Shown here: piece after piece, positions 16,986-25,434 of the stretch
Layout of the letters: each line of letters begins with the position of its first letter
Position numbering within the stretch: the stretch's first letter is position 1
Assembly (NCBI RefSeq): GCF_000402035.1
Contig: NC_021294.1
Location: forward strand, 868,001 to 932,000
Source of the DNA: Caballeronia insecticola
Lineage (GTDB): Bacteria > Pseudomonadota > Gammaproteobacteria > Burkholderiales > Burkholderiaceae
DNA length: 64,000 nt
Direction of reading: 5' to 3'
Notes under the pieces: model-generated
Seen by the model: the letters and a program-made list of their open reading frames with translations, nothing else
What the model was told of the DNA's origin: nothing
The model's database searches: none
Translations under genes and position numbers: made by a program

Positions 16986-17888
16986 CTAGCTGTGCTCCGC
17001 CATGAACGACTTCAAGGCGATCCGCTGCGAAGGCTCGAGCGATTCGAACTCGAGCCCGTACGCCGCGCTCTGATTCGCCGGGTCCGGCGCGCCGACATGA
17101 CGCACGATAGCAATCGTGTCGATCTTCACATCGACGCCGTCGGTATTGAACTGAAACGAGAGCTTGAAACGATCGCCGATATGCGCCGTCGCCTGCGCGA
17201 CCGTCAGCGACATGCCGTACGGACTGATATCGCTCACGCGGCCCAGTTGCCGGGTGTTAACGCTGTCGCCATCGATGCGGAAATGTGCAGCGAGCCGCGT
17301 CGGCATGCGCGCGAATTTGCGCGTGCGAAGCCGGCGGATCGCGCCCGGCGCCGATAACACCGCGTAGTTGAACGGCTCGCGACACGTCGCATCGACCGTG
17401 CATGCGAAGCGGAATACGCCGCGCCCCGTAAGCGCGACCAGATCGACCTGCTCGCCCACCGCCAGATCGAGCGGATCGAAGCCGGCCATCAACGGCTGCG
17501 TCACGAACAGCGAGCGTTCGCCGTTGCGACGCGGTGTCGAAAAACCGATCACGCGGCTCGCGTACATGGCGGAACCCGTGCCGCCCGTACCGCGCAAGCC
17601 GACACGCGCGCCGATCGTGAGTCCGATGTCCTCCAGCGTGGGCGGCTGATCCCCGGCCGCTTCGTCACCGGAAAGCTCGGGCGCAGGTTCGCGCAACTCG
17701 CGATGCGGCTCGAAATGCCGGAACATGAAGTCGCGCGCGATGGCGTCCGGGACGACCGCGCCCGTCTCGAACAGCAGTGAGCCATCCCCCGCGACGATCG
17801 CCCATTCAAGCGACGCATTCAACGGAATGTCGGAAGCTTCCAGGCGAATCAGCGATCGCTTCGCTTCCAGAACGGTTTCTTCGGTCAT
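16986..17888 (-). CDS. ycgR: YcgR-like flagellar brake protein (YcgR_N + PilZ)
   Basis: A 300-residue protein with an N-terminal YcgR-type domain (about 60-165) and a C-terminal PilZ domain (about 175-295). The c-di-GMP-binding residues are intact: the Arg-rich RRLRTRKFARMPTR stretch supplies the RxxxR motif, and DISPYGMSL supplies (D/N)xSxxG. In enterobacteria YcgR binds c-di-GMP and slows the flagellar motor; that role is inferred here. No flagellar genes are in the window. It starts at ATG 17888 with only a weak ribosome-binding site. Confidence 0.9.
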   Translation of the reverse strand: MTEETVLEAKRSLIRLEASDIPLNASLEWAIVAGDGSLLFETGAVVPDAIARDFMFRHFEPHRELREPAPELSGDEAAGDQPPTLEDIGLTIGARVGLRGTGGTGSAMYASRVIGFSTPRRNGERSLFVTQPLMAGFDPLDLAVGEQVDLVALTGRGVFRFACTVDATCREPFNYAVLSAPGAIRRLRTRKFARMPTRLAAHFRIDGDSVNTRQLGRVSDISPYGMSLTVAQATAHIGDRFKLSFQFNTDGVDVKIDTIAIVRHVGAPDPANQSAAYGLEFESLEPSQRIALKSFMAEHS

Positions 17889-18066
17889 CTTATCGGACGA
17901 TTCTTAAGTGTTTTCGTAATCGTCATGCTTGACTCGATCGCCGTCAAGACCCGCGCGGCAAGTTTTACGTTAGCGCACTAATATTTTTAGCAAAAGTGCC
18001 GTTTCTACCGCTTCTCATCCCAATATTAAAGTTTTATGCGCATAAACATTTGAATGCGCGACGTGC

Positions 18067-19080
18067 CTATCGAACCATTGCGCCGGATTGGGCCGAACCG
18101 GACACCGTGCGCGCTGGCGTGCCCATCACGCTTTCGATGGCTTCCAAAACCTGCGGCACGTCCGGCGGCGCGCCGTGATCGCCGACGGAAACCGAGCGTC
18201 CCGGCGCACTCACGCCGAAATGCTCGCGTGACGTCGCCGCGAACAACATCACCGTGCGCCGCTGCAACGCATGCGCCAGGTGAACCAGCCCGGTATCCGT
18301 GCCGACGACCAGTTCCGACGCCTCGATCCAGTGCGCGCACTCCTCGACGGTCAGCTTCGGCAACACGATCGCGTCCGGCACGAGCGCGGCGATGGTCTGC
18401 GCCTCGTCGCGTTCGCGCTCCGTGCCCCACGGCAACGCAATCACATAGCCGCGCGCGACGAGCCAGCGCCCCACTTCGCCCCAATGCTCCTTCGGCCACT
18501 TCTTCACATCGGCGGACGTCGCGTGGAACAGCATCGCGATGGGCTTGCCGCTCGGAATATCGAGGCTGCGCGTGGGCGCGGGCAATTGCACGTTGTAGTC
18601 GGGCGTTTCGTCGAGCTGATAACCGAGCGCATCCGCGACGCTCACGCGCATGCCGCGCCAGGCATCGGTATGCGGGCGCGGACCGAAGCGCGCGTTATAG
18701 GCAAACGCTGCGCCGCGTTCGCCGAGATCCTGGTTCAGATAGCCGAAGCGGCGCTTGCCGCGCGCGATGAACGCGATGATCGCGCTCTTGTAGACGCCGT
18801 GAATATCGACGATCACATCGTACTTTTCGGCGCGCAACTCGCCGATCGACGCGCCGATGTCCTTCAGATCGTTCCAGTTGCGCGCCTTCTTGAACTTGCG
18901 CAGCGGTGCGCTCAACACGCGATCGACGCCCGGATTCCAGCGGATGATGTCGGCAAACGCGGCGTCGGCGGCCCAGTCGACTTTCGCCGATGGGAACGCG
19001 CGCCGCAAGTCGGAGACAACCGGTAGCGTCTCGACGATATCGCCGAGCGACGTGACTTTGACGATCAGAATTCGCTTCAT
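18067..19080 (-). CDS. waaC: Lipopolysaccharide heptosyltransferase I
   Basis: A 337-residue GT9-family glycosyltransferase. It starts MKRILIVKVTSLGDIVETLPVVSDLRRAFP, the family signature with the catalytic-region Asp, and continues with KKWPKEHW and GTDTGLVHLAHAL (nucleotide-sugar site). WaaC adds the first L,D-heptose from ADP-heptose to Kdo2-lipid A at the inner face of the inner membrane. ATG 19080 is chosen; the longer frame to 19179 lacks a typical start. Confidence 0.94.
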   Translation of the reverse strand: MKRILIVKVTSLGDIVETLPVVSDLRRAFPSAKVDWAADAAFADIIRWNPGVDRVLSAPLRKFKKARNWNDLKDIGASIGELRAEKYDVIVDIHGVYKSAIIAFIARGKRRFGYLNQDLGERGAAFAYNARFGPRPHTDAWRGMRVSVADALGYQLDETPDYNVQLPAPTRSLDIPSGKPIAMLFHATSADVKKWPKEHWGEVGRWLVARGYVIALPWGTERERDEAQTIAALVPDAIVLPKLTVEECAHWIEASELVVGTDTGLVHLAHALQRRTVMLFAATSREHFGVSAPGRSVSVGDHGAPPDVPQVLEAIESVMGTPARTVSGSAQSGAMVR

Positions 19081-19318
19081 GGAAGGTGCGTGAGAACTGC
19101 TGTCCGAATGGCGGTCCGCGCGGACCGCCACGACGCGGCACGGCCGGCCGCGCCCCGGAAAACCAGCGATTCTAATCAATTTGAGACAACGGCGATGTCA
19201 GCGTTTGTAAGCACTGCGCGCCGGCTGCCGTTACATCGATTCAGAATAGTTCAAATCAGGTTGCAACGGCACGCGGTACAGCGGCGCCGGCGTCCGTGTC
19301 GCGGCGCCGGCGCGCGGC

Positions 19319-20197
19319 TCAGAGCGAGGCCGCCGAGAATGTGTCGCACTGTTTGACGTCGCCGGTGGACATGCCGCGCCGCAACCAGCGTTGCCGCTGC
19401 GCGCTCGTGCCGTGCGTGAACGCTTCGGGCACGATGCGTCCTTGCGATTGCTGCTGCAACCGATCGTCGCCGATGGCTCCCGCCGCGGTCAGACCTTGCT
19501 CGAAGTCGCCGGGTTCGATCAGCTTCGCGTTGTCACGTTGCGCGACGGCCGCCCACACGCCAGCAAAACAATCCGCTTGCAATTCGACGCGCACCGAGAG
19601 CGCGTTCGCCTGCTCGCGCGACATCCGCGAGCGCGCGCTGTCGACCTTGTCCGAGATGCCGAGCACGTTCTGCACGTGATGCCCGACTTCATGCGCAATC
19701 ACATACGCCTGCGCGAAATCGCCGCTCGCGCCGAAGCGGTCGCGCAATTCGCGATAGAACGAGAGATCGATGTACACCTTGCGATCCGCCGGACAATAAA
19801 ACGGACCCATCGCCGTCTGCCCCATGCCGCACGAGGTCTGCGTGCCGCCCGTGAACATCACGAGTTTGGGCGGCGGATAGTCCTGATTGAACTGCGTGCG
19901 GAAGATGTGCTCCCAGGTGCGCTCCGTGTTGCCGAGCACACGGCGCACGAACACGGCGCCAGGATCGTTTGCAGGCTGCGCGTTGCTCGGCGCGGCCTGT
20001 TGCTGCGGCGCGTTGCCTTGAAGCATCTGTGCGCCGTTGATGATCGTCATCGGATTGATGCCGAGAAAGTACGACGCCGCGAGCGCGACGACGATCGTAC
20101 CGATGCCGATCGACCCTCCGCCGACCCGGAAGCCGCCCCCGCCCCCGCCGCGCCGGTCTTCGACATTCTGACTTTCCGCTTCGTCATCGAGGCGCAT
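19319..20197 (-). CDS. YpfJ-like neutral zinc metallopeptidase
   Basis: A 292-residue protein with one N-terminal membrane segment (about residues 30-55, after a Gly-rich linker) and a DUF (zinc_peptidase, YpfJ/KPN_02809) domain. The active site VIAHEVGHHVQN carries HExxH, and MRLDDEAESQNVEDRRG is the conserved leader. GGAGGGAG lies upstream of ATG 20197. It probably acts in the periplasm, but its substrate is unknown in the family. It is the first gene upstream of, and divergent from, the quinol oxidase operon. Confidence 0.92.
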   Translation of the reverse strand: MRLDDEAESQNVEDRRGGGGGGFRVGGGSIGIGTIVVALAASYFLGINPMTIINGAQMLQGNAPQQQAAPSNAQPANDPGAVFVRRVLGNTERTWEHIFRTQFNQDYPPPKLVMFTGGTQTSCGMGQTAMGPFYCPADRKVYIDLSFYRELRDRFGASGDFAQAYVIAHEVGHHVQNVLGISDKVDSARSRMSREQANALSVRVELQADCFAGVWAAVAQRDNAKLIEPGDFEQGLTAAGAIGDDRLQQQSQGRIVPEAFTHGTSAQRQRWLRRGMSTGDVKQCDTFSAASL

Positions 20198-20587
20198 GAT
20201 GCTTCTCCCTCCTGCCCGCGCGGCGCGCGTGCTCAAAAGTCATTATGGTACCCGCGCGCGTCGAATGGCTTGCGCCGGCGGATCGTAAAAGTTCTTTCCG
20301 AACCTTGACCGCAGTTAGCAAAACAGTGCGGTCGATTGTCGCGAAAGCGCCTGCGCGCACTTGCCGCACTGCACTAACCGCGCATCTCGAAAATACCGGC
20401 AAATCAACTCGATAGCGCCGGCAAACCCTTGAAACTGCGGCATTTGCGCACAACGCGGAATGCCTGACGCAGCGCAACACTTTCGCGAAATAAGGCTAAG
20501 CTCCGGCCCGTCACACGTCCGATTCGGTTCAGGACACACACGCCCGAAAGAGCTCGGGCGCGCGTGAATTTCAAGGCACACGTCATC
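20198..20587. other. Divergent intergenic region before the quinol oxidase genes
   Basis: About 390 nt separate ypfJ and cioA. The only clear structure is an inverted repeat GACCGCA (20307-20313) / TGCGGTC (20327-20333), 7-bp arms with a 13-nt spacer, a possible regulator site. I looked for an FNR/Anr-type box TTGAT-N4-ATCAA and did not see one. Confidence 0.5.
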
Positions 20588-21997
20588 ATGCATTCGACTC
20601 CCGAAGCACTCGATCTCGCGCGGATCCAGTTCGCGTTCACCGTCTCTTTCCATATCGTCTTTCCTGCGCTTTCCATCGGGCTCGCGAGCTTCATCGCGGT
20701 GCTCGAAGGCGCCTGGCTCAAAACCGGCAAGCCGGTCTATAAGGAGCTGTGTCTCTTCTGGTCGAAGGTCTTCGCGGTCGCGTTCGGCATGGGTGTCGTG
20801 TCGGGCGTGGTCATGGCTTACGAGTTCGGCACCAACTGGGGCGGTTTCTCGAGCTTCGCCGGTCCCGTCACCGGGCCGCTGCTCGCGTATGAAGTGATGA
20901 CCGCGTTCTTCCTCGAAGCGGGCTTCCTCGGCATCATGCTGTTCGGCTGGAACAAGGTCGGTCCGAAGGCGCACTTCGGCGCGACGCTGATGGTCGCCAT
21001 CGGCACGCTCATCTCCACGTTCTGGATTCTCGCGTCCAATAGCTGGATGCAGACGCCGCAGGGCTTTCGCATCGAAGGCGATCATGTCGTGCCGGTGGAC
21101 TGGTTCGCGATCATCTTCAATCCGTCGTTTCCGTACCGGCTCGCGCACATGGCGATTGCGGCGTTCATCGTCGCGGCGCTCGTCGTGGCCGCGACCGGCG
21201 CGTGGCATCTGCTTAAAGGCCGGCGCGATCCGGCCATCAAGAAGATGTTTTCGATGTCGCTCTGGCTGCTGCTCGCGCTCACGCCGATTCAGGCGCTCGT
21301 CGGCGATGCACACGGCCTCAACACGCGCGAACATCAGCCGGCGAAGATCGCGGCGATCGAAGGCATCTGGGAAACGGAGAAAGGCGGCACCGCGCTCAAT
21401 CTGTTCGGCATTCCGGACATGGACGCCGAGACGACGAAATACGCCGTGTCGATTCCGCATCTCGGCAGCCTGATCCTCACGCATAGCTGGGACGGCGAGA
21501 TTCGCGGCCTGAAGGAGTTTCCGAAGCAGGATCGCCCGAACTCGACGCTCGTGTTCTGGAGCTTTCGCGTGATGGCGGGTCTGGGCGTGCTGATGATCGT
21601 GATGTCGGTGGCGGCGTGGTGGTTGCATCGCCGTCGCAAGTTGTTCGATGCGCGCTGGTTCCATCGCTTTGCGCTGGCCATGGGCCCGACCGGCTTCATC
21701 ACGCTGCTCGCCGGCTGGGTCACGACCGAAGCGGGCCGCCAGCCGTGGGTTGTCTACGGCGTGATGCGCACGGCCGACGCCGTGTCGCCCGTCACGGCGC
21801 AGCAGGTCGGCGTCTCGCTGCTGGCGTTCGTGATCGTCTACACGATCGTGTTCGGCACCGGCATCTACTACTTGCTGAAGCTTTTGCGGCACGGTCCGGC
21901 GCTGCCGGGTTCGCACACGCACACGCCGGAGTCCACGTCCGACGGCAGCGCGCGGCGTCCGCTCAGCCTTCCGCAACAGTCCATCGAAGGAGCATGA
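20588..21997 (+). CDS. cioA: Cytochrome bd-type quinol oxidase subunit I, cyanide-insensitive (CIO) branch
   Basis: A 469-residue membrane protein. It starts DLARIQFAFTVSFHIVFPALSIGLASF with the haem b595 ligand region. The GWVTTEAGRQPWVVYGVMRT block is the GRQPW motif of bd oxidases. The Q-loop between segments is short, as in CioA rather than E. coli CydA. The complex reduces O2 with ubiquinol and works at low oxygen or in cyanide. ATG 20588 with AAGG upstream is preferred; a GTG at 20564 gives eight more residues. It forms an operon with cioB (4 nt) and a tiny third gene. Confidence 0.93.
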   Translation: MHSTPEALDLARIQFAFTVSFHIVFPALSIGLASFIAVLEGAWLKTGKPVYKELCLFWSKVFAVAFGMGVVSGVVMAYEFGTNWGGFSSFAGPVTGPLLAYEVMTAFFLEAGFLGIMLFGWNKVGPKAHFGATLMVAIGTLISTFWILASNSWMQTPQGFRIEGDHVVPVDWFAIIFNPSFPYRLAHMAIAAFIVAALVVAATGAWHLLKGRRDPAIKKMFSMSLWLLLALTPIQALVGDAHGLNTREHQPAKIAAIEGIWETEKGGTALNLFGIPDMDAETTKYAVSIPHLGSLILTHSWDGEIRGLKEFPKQDRPNSTLVFWSFRVMAGLGVLMIVMSVAAWWLHRRRKLFDARWFHRFALAMGPTGFITLLAGWVTTEAGRQPWVVYGVMRTADAVSPVTAQQVGVSLLAFVIVYTIVFGTGIYYLLKLLRHGPALPGSHTHTPESTSDGSARRPLSLPQQSIEGA

Positions 21998-22001
21998 ATA
22001 T

Positions 22002-23003
22002 ATGGACCTCACACTTGCATGGGCCGGGATCATCGCGCTCGGACTGTTTCTCTACGTGGTGCTCGACGGCTTCGATCTGGGCATCGGCATTCTCTTTCCG
22101 TTCTTCCCGGACCAGCACGACCGCGACGTGATGATGAACACCGTCGCGCCCGTCTGGGACGGCAACGAGACCTGGCTCGTGCTCGGCGGCGCGGGGCTGT
22201 TCGCCGCGTTCCCGATGGTCTATTCCACCGTGCTGTCCGCGCTGTATTTGCCGCTCGTGCTGATGCTCGTGTGCCTGATTTTTCGCGGCGTGTCGTTCGA
22301 AATCCGCGCGAAGGCGCAGCGCACGAAGCACATGTGGGACCTCGCATTCATCGGCGGATCGGCGGGCGCGACCTTCTTTCAGGGCGTGGCGCTCGGCGCG
22401 TTCCTCGGCGGCATTCCCGTCGCCGATGGCCGCTTCTCAGGCGACGCATTCGGCTGGTTCACACCGTTTTCGATCTTCACGGGCGGCGCGCTGGTCGTCA
22501 CTTATGCGCTGCTCGGCGCGTGCTGGCTGATCGCGAAGACCGAAGGCGACTTGCAGCGGCGGATGTATCGCGTCGTGTGGCCGCTGACGGTGCTGCAACT
22601 CGCGACGATCGCCGTCGTGAGCGTCTGGACGCCGTTGCTGGATGCGGATATTGCGTCGCGCTGGTTCGACTCGCCGCTGTTCTATCGGCTGCTGCCAGTG
22701 CCGGTGCTGGTCATCGCGTGTGCATGGACGATGCGTCGCTCGATTCAGTCGCGCCGTGAAAAGCGGCCCTTCGCGGTGGCGCTCGGCTTCGTGCTGCTCG
22801 GCTATGCGGGACTCGTCGCGAGCATTTCGCCGCACGAGATTTTTCCGGGCGTCTCGATCTGGGATGCAGCCGCGCCCCGTTCGAGCCAGCTATTCACGAT
22901 TGTCGGTGCGGCCGTGATTCTGCCGGTGATCGTCGCGTACACGATGCTCGGCTATTGGGTCTTCAGAGGAAAGGTGCGTCATGGCGAACATCACTACCAT
23001 TGA
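22002..23003 (+). CDS. cioB: Cytochrome bd-type quinol oxidase subunit II
   Basis: A 333-residue, 8-9 segment membrane protein. It opens with LAWAGIIALGLFLYVVLDGFDLGIGILFPF, the CydB-family hallmark, and contains NGNETWLVLGG (WDGNETWL motif). It pairs with CioA, whose stop lies 4 nt upstream, and overlaps the next small gene by 23 nt. Confidence 0.93.
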   Translation: MDLTLAWAGIIALGLFLYVVLDGFDLGIGILFPFFPDQHDRDVMMNTVAPVWDGNETWLVLGGAGLFAAFPMVYSTVLSALYLPLVLMLVCLIFRGVSFEIRAKAQRTKHMWDLAFIGGSAGATFFQGVALGAFLGGIPVADGRFSGDAFGWFTPFSIFTGGALVVTYALLGACWLIAKTEGDLQRRMYRVVWPLTVLQLATIAVVSVWTPLLDADIASRWFDSPLFYRLLPVPVLVIACAWTMRRSIQSRREKRPFAVALGFVLLGYAGLVASISPHEIFPGVSIWDAAAPRSSQLFTIVGAAVILPVIVAYTMLGYWVFRGKVRHGEHHYH

Positions 23004-23118
23004 GCGTGCGCGAAAAGTGTTCTGGTTCGTCGCGCTATGGTTCGCGGGCGTCGGCGGCGCGATGCTGCTCGCGCTGCCGTTCAAGCTGCTGATCAAAGCG
23101 GGGGCGGCGCTTCACTGA
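22981..23118 (+). CDS. DUF2474-type small subunit/partner of the quinol oxidase
   Basis: The frame from ATG 22981 to TGA 23116-23118 encodes 45 residues. It begins MANITTIERARKVFWFVALWFAG and has one hydrophobic segment (about residues 15-38). It starts inside the last codons of cioB and matches the DUF2474 pattern, in which a tiny one-segment protein follows cioAB. By analogy with CydX of E. coli it may stabilise the oxidase. It is too short for many gene callers. Confidence 0.8.
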   Translation: MANITTIERARKVFWFVALWFAGVGGAMLLALPFKLLIKAGAALH

Positions 23119-23133
23119 CGCCGTCCGGCCCCG

Positions 23134-24183
23134 TCAAAACAACGCTGCAGCAATCAGCCCGCTTACGATCCCGAACGCGATGACCGCAACCGTCACGAAC
23201 GCCAGCACGCGCGGCGGAAACGACCGTCCGAGCATCGCGAGCGAGGGCACGCTGATCGGCGGAAGCGTCATCAGCAATGCGCCTGCGGGGCCGGCCGCCA
23301 TGCCGAGCGACAGCATCGCCTGAATGATGGGCACTTCACCCGCCGTCGGAATCACGAAGAGCGTTCCGGCGACCGCGAACACGGCGATCCACAGCATGCC
23401 GTTGCCGATGTCCGGCCCGATGTGCGGAAAGAGCCAGGCGCGCGCCGCGCCGAGCAGCAGGACCAGCACGATGTACTCCGGCACGAGGCGCACGGTCATG
23501 CGGCCCAGAATCTTGATCCAGCGCGAGAAGGCGGTGCCGGGCACGTCCTCGTCGATCAGTTTCGCGAGCGCCGCGCGCGAAGCCTGCGCCTGCGCGGGCG
23601 TCACCATGCGGTTCACCGCGTAGCCCAGACCGAACACCATCAGCACACCGAGCACGAGACGCAAGCCGGTCCACTGCCACCCGAGCACGAAGCCCATGAA
23701 AACGAGCGCCGCCGGATTGAGCACCGTATTGCCGAGCCAGAACGCGACCGCCGCGCCCGGCGCCGCCTCGCGCGCCCGCAAACCGGCGACGACCGGCGCG
23801 GCGCAGCACGTGCACATCATGCCCGGCAAGGACATCAGCCCGCCGTTCACGACGCTGCCGAAGTTGTGCTCGCCGAGTGCGCGCGCGACCCAGCGCGGCG
23901 GAATCAGCGCCTGCACGGCCGAGCCGAGCAACAGGCCGAGCACCATCGCCTGCCAGATTGCCTTGCCGTAGGCCATCGCGTAATCGAGTGCGGCCTGCCA
24001 CGACGGCTCCGGCGCGCTCGCGGCCGTGCCCATCAAAATCGATTTGCCGATGGAATGCTGACTCGCCGCGACGAATGCGCGGTTGTAGTACGGAAACCAT
24101 TTCACATAGAACAGACCGACAACGGCGATCAGCAGAAACACGATCCAGCCAGGCGCGATGCGAGGTTGTCGAAGCGTGGTCAT
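23134..24183 (-). CDS. DUF318/ArsP-like permease
   Basis: A 349-residue membrane protein of the permease family PF03773 (DUF318; includes SO_0444 Cu/Zn exporters and ArsP). The CTCCAAPVVAGLR segment near residue 130 is the conserved Cys-containing motif of this branch, followed by FWLGNTVLNPAAL and PTAGEVPIIQAML. The role is probably efflux of a metal or metalloid. AGGGAAAAATC lies before ATG 24183. It is followed 28 nt after its start region by the divergently unrelated mnmH gene upstream on the same strand. Confidence 0.85.
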   Translation of the reverse strand: MTTLRQPRIAPGWIVFLLIAVVGLFYVKWFPYYNRAFVAASQHSIGKSILMGTAASAPEPSWQAALDYAMAYGKAIWQAMVLGLLLGSAVQALIPPRWVARALGEHNFGSVVNGGLMSLPGMMCTCCAAPVVAGLRAREAAPGAAVAFWLGNTVLNPAALVFMGFVLGWQWTGLRLVLGVLMVFGLGYAVNRMVTPAQAQASRAALAKLIDEDVPGTAFSRWIKILGRMTVRLVPEYIVLVLLLGAARAWLFPHIGPDIGNGMLWIAVFAVAGTLFVIPTAGEVPIIQAMLSLGMAAGPAGALLMTLPPISVPSLAMLGRSFPPRVLAFVTVAVIAFGIVSGLIAAALF

Positions 24184-24211
24184 GATTTTTCCCTACGAGT
24201 AATGCGATTGA

Positions 24212-25291
24212 TCAGAGTGCGTGTGCCGTGTCGGCGAGTTGCGCGAGCAGCGCGTGCGCCTGAGCGACACTGTCGGCATCGTTCGGACGAAACTGCACGT
24301 GCGCCGCGTGCGCCAGCCGGACGTAATGCGCGCGGCTGCTGCGTCCGTAGGCAGGATCGTAATGGCGGTCGATGAGTTCCGCAAATAACGTGGCCCGCGC
24401 GTTCTCGTCGATCAGCTTATGCCAGTGCGCCACGCGCTCCCGGCTATGCAGCGCGACGAGCTTCGACAACTGCGCCTTGAAGAAGGCCGGATCGTCGAAG
24501 AGATGCGCGTAGTCCTGCAATAAAAACGCGATGCGGTCTTCGCGCCGCGCCGTCACGTCCACGCACGCCGCCGCGTGCAGGCTCGCGAGCAGCGCATCCG
24601 GCATCGTGATGGCGCCGATGCGCCGCCCTTCCGCCTCAACGAAAACCGGCTTCGCCGCATCGAACGCGCCAAGCTCGACGGCGAGCGCCGAATCGAACGC
24701 CTTCTGCGACGGCTGCGGATGCCCCGGCAGCGCGCCGAGCAGCGAGCCGCGATGCGCGGCGAGCCCTTCCAGATCCAGCGTTTGCGCACCGGCCGCTCGA
24801 AGCGCGTGCAACAGACGCGTCTTGCCGCAGCCCGTATGGCCGATCAGCGCGACGTAGCGAAAGCGCGCGGGCAGTGTGTCGAGCCGCCCGATCACGTCGC
24901 GCCGGTAGCTCTTGTAGCCGCCTTCGAGCTGACGCGCCTGCCAGCCGATCATGTTGAGCCACGTCGTCATTGCGCCGGAGCGTTTGCCGCCGCGCCAGCA
25001 ATAAACGAGCGGGCGCCAGTTGCGCGGCTTGTCCGCGAAGAGCGTGTCGAGATGTTGCGCGATGTTGCGCGCGACCATCGCCGCGCCCACGCGCGTGGCT
25101 TCGAACGGCGAGACCTGCTTGTACATCGTCCCGACGATCACGCGCTCTTCGTTGCTCAGCACGGGCGCATTGATCGCGCCGGGAATATGGTCTTCCGCGA
25201 ATTCGAGCGGCGTGCGGACATCGACGATTTCCTCGAAATCGCGCAGGCGGTCGATCGGAACGAGCAGGTTTTTCACAGTAAACGGAGGCAC
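24212..25291 (-). CDS. mnmH: tRNA 2-selenouridine synthase
   Basis: A 359-residue protein. It has an N-terminal rhodanese domain with the catalytic Cys in YCWRGGKRSGAM and a C-terminal P-loop domain (GHTGCGKTR near residue 155). It replaces sulfur by selenium at the wobble 2-thiouridine of tRNA(Lys, Glu, Gln) using selenophosphate from SelD, which is not in this window. It starts at GTG 25291 (reading MPPFTVKN) with a weak upstream site; a second in-frame GTG follows close by. It is divergent from eutB. Confidence 0.94.
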   Translation of the reverse strand: MPPFTVKNLLVPIDRLRDFEEIVDVRTPLEFAEDHIPGAINAPVLSNEERVIVGTMYKQVSPFEATRVGAAMVARNIAQHLDTLFADKPRNWRPLVYCWRGGKRSGAMTTWLNMIGWQARQLEGGYKSYRRDVIGRLDTLPARFRYVALIGHTGCGKTRLLHALRAAGAQTLDLEGLAAHRGSLLGALPGHPQPSQKAFDSALAVELGAFDAAKPVFVEAEGRRIGAITMPDALLASLHAAACVDVTARREDRIAFLLQDYAHLFDDPAFFKAQLSKLVALHSRERVAHWHKLIDENARATLFAELIDRHYDPAYGRSSRAHYVRLAHAAHVQFRPNDADSVAQAHALLAQLADTAHAL

Positions 25292-25381
25292 GATGGTTCA
25301 GTCAAGCCTACAAGTATCGCATGCAGGCGAAATTCGACCTTCGCGCGGATTTTGGCTTGCATCGCCGCACGCGCGACAAGC

Positions 25382-25395
25382 GGTTAAAGTGTTGC
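25382..25395 (+). promoter_or_regulatory. Candidate sigma-54 promoter of eutBC
   Basis: The GG at 25382-25383 and GC at 25394-25395 are separated by exactly 10 nt, with TTGC at the -12 position, as sigma-54 promoters require. The -24 box is otherwise weak (CGGTTAA). The predicted start is about 25407, giving a 28-nt leader to ATG 25435. The adjacent sigma-54 activator gene supports the call. Confidence 0.45.
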
Positions 25396-25434
25396 GATCG
25401 AACCGCGCAGCATGCGTGCCGCGAAGGAGACGCG

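Noticed and set aside
17889..17905. CCGATAA just before the YcgR-like gene, resembling a FliA (sigma-28) -10 box
   Set aside because: It lies one base before the ATG and there is no TAAA-type -35 box at the right distance, so it cannot be the promoter of this gene.
19282..19315. GGCGCC-rich repeats after the zinc metallopeptidase gene as a terminator
   Set aside because: The two copies are direct repeats of a self-complementary hexamer with no T-run; any hairpin is weak and ambiguous.
20315..22033. A 572-codon minus-strand frame opposite cioA
   Set aside because: Antisense shadow of a strongly coding, well-recognised gene.
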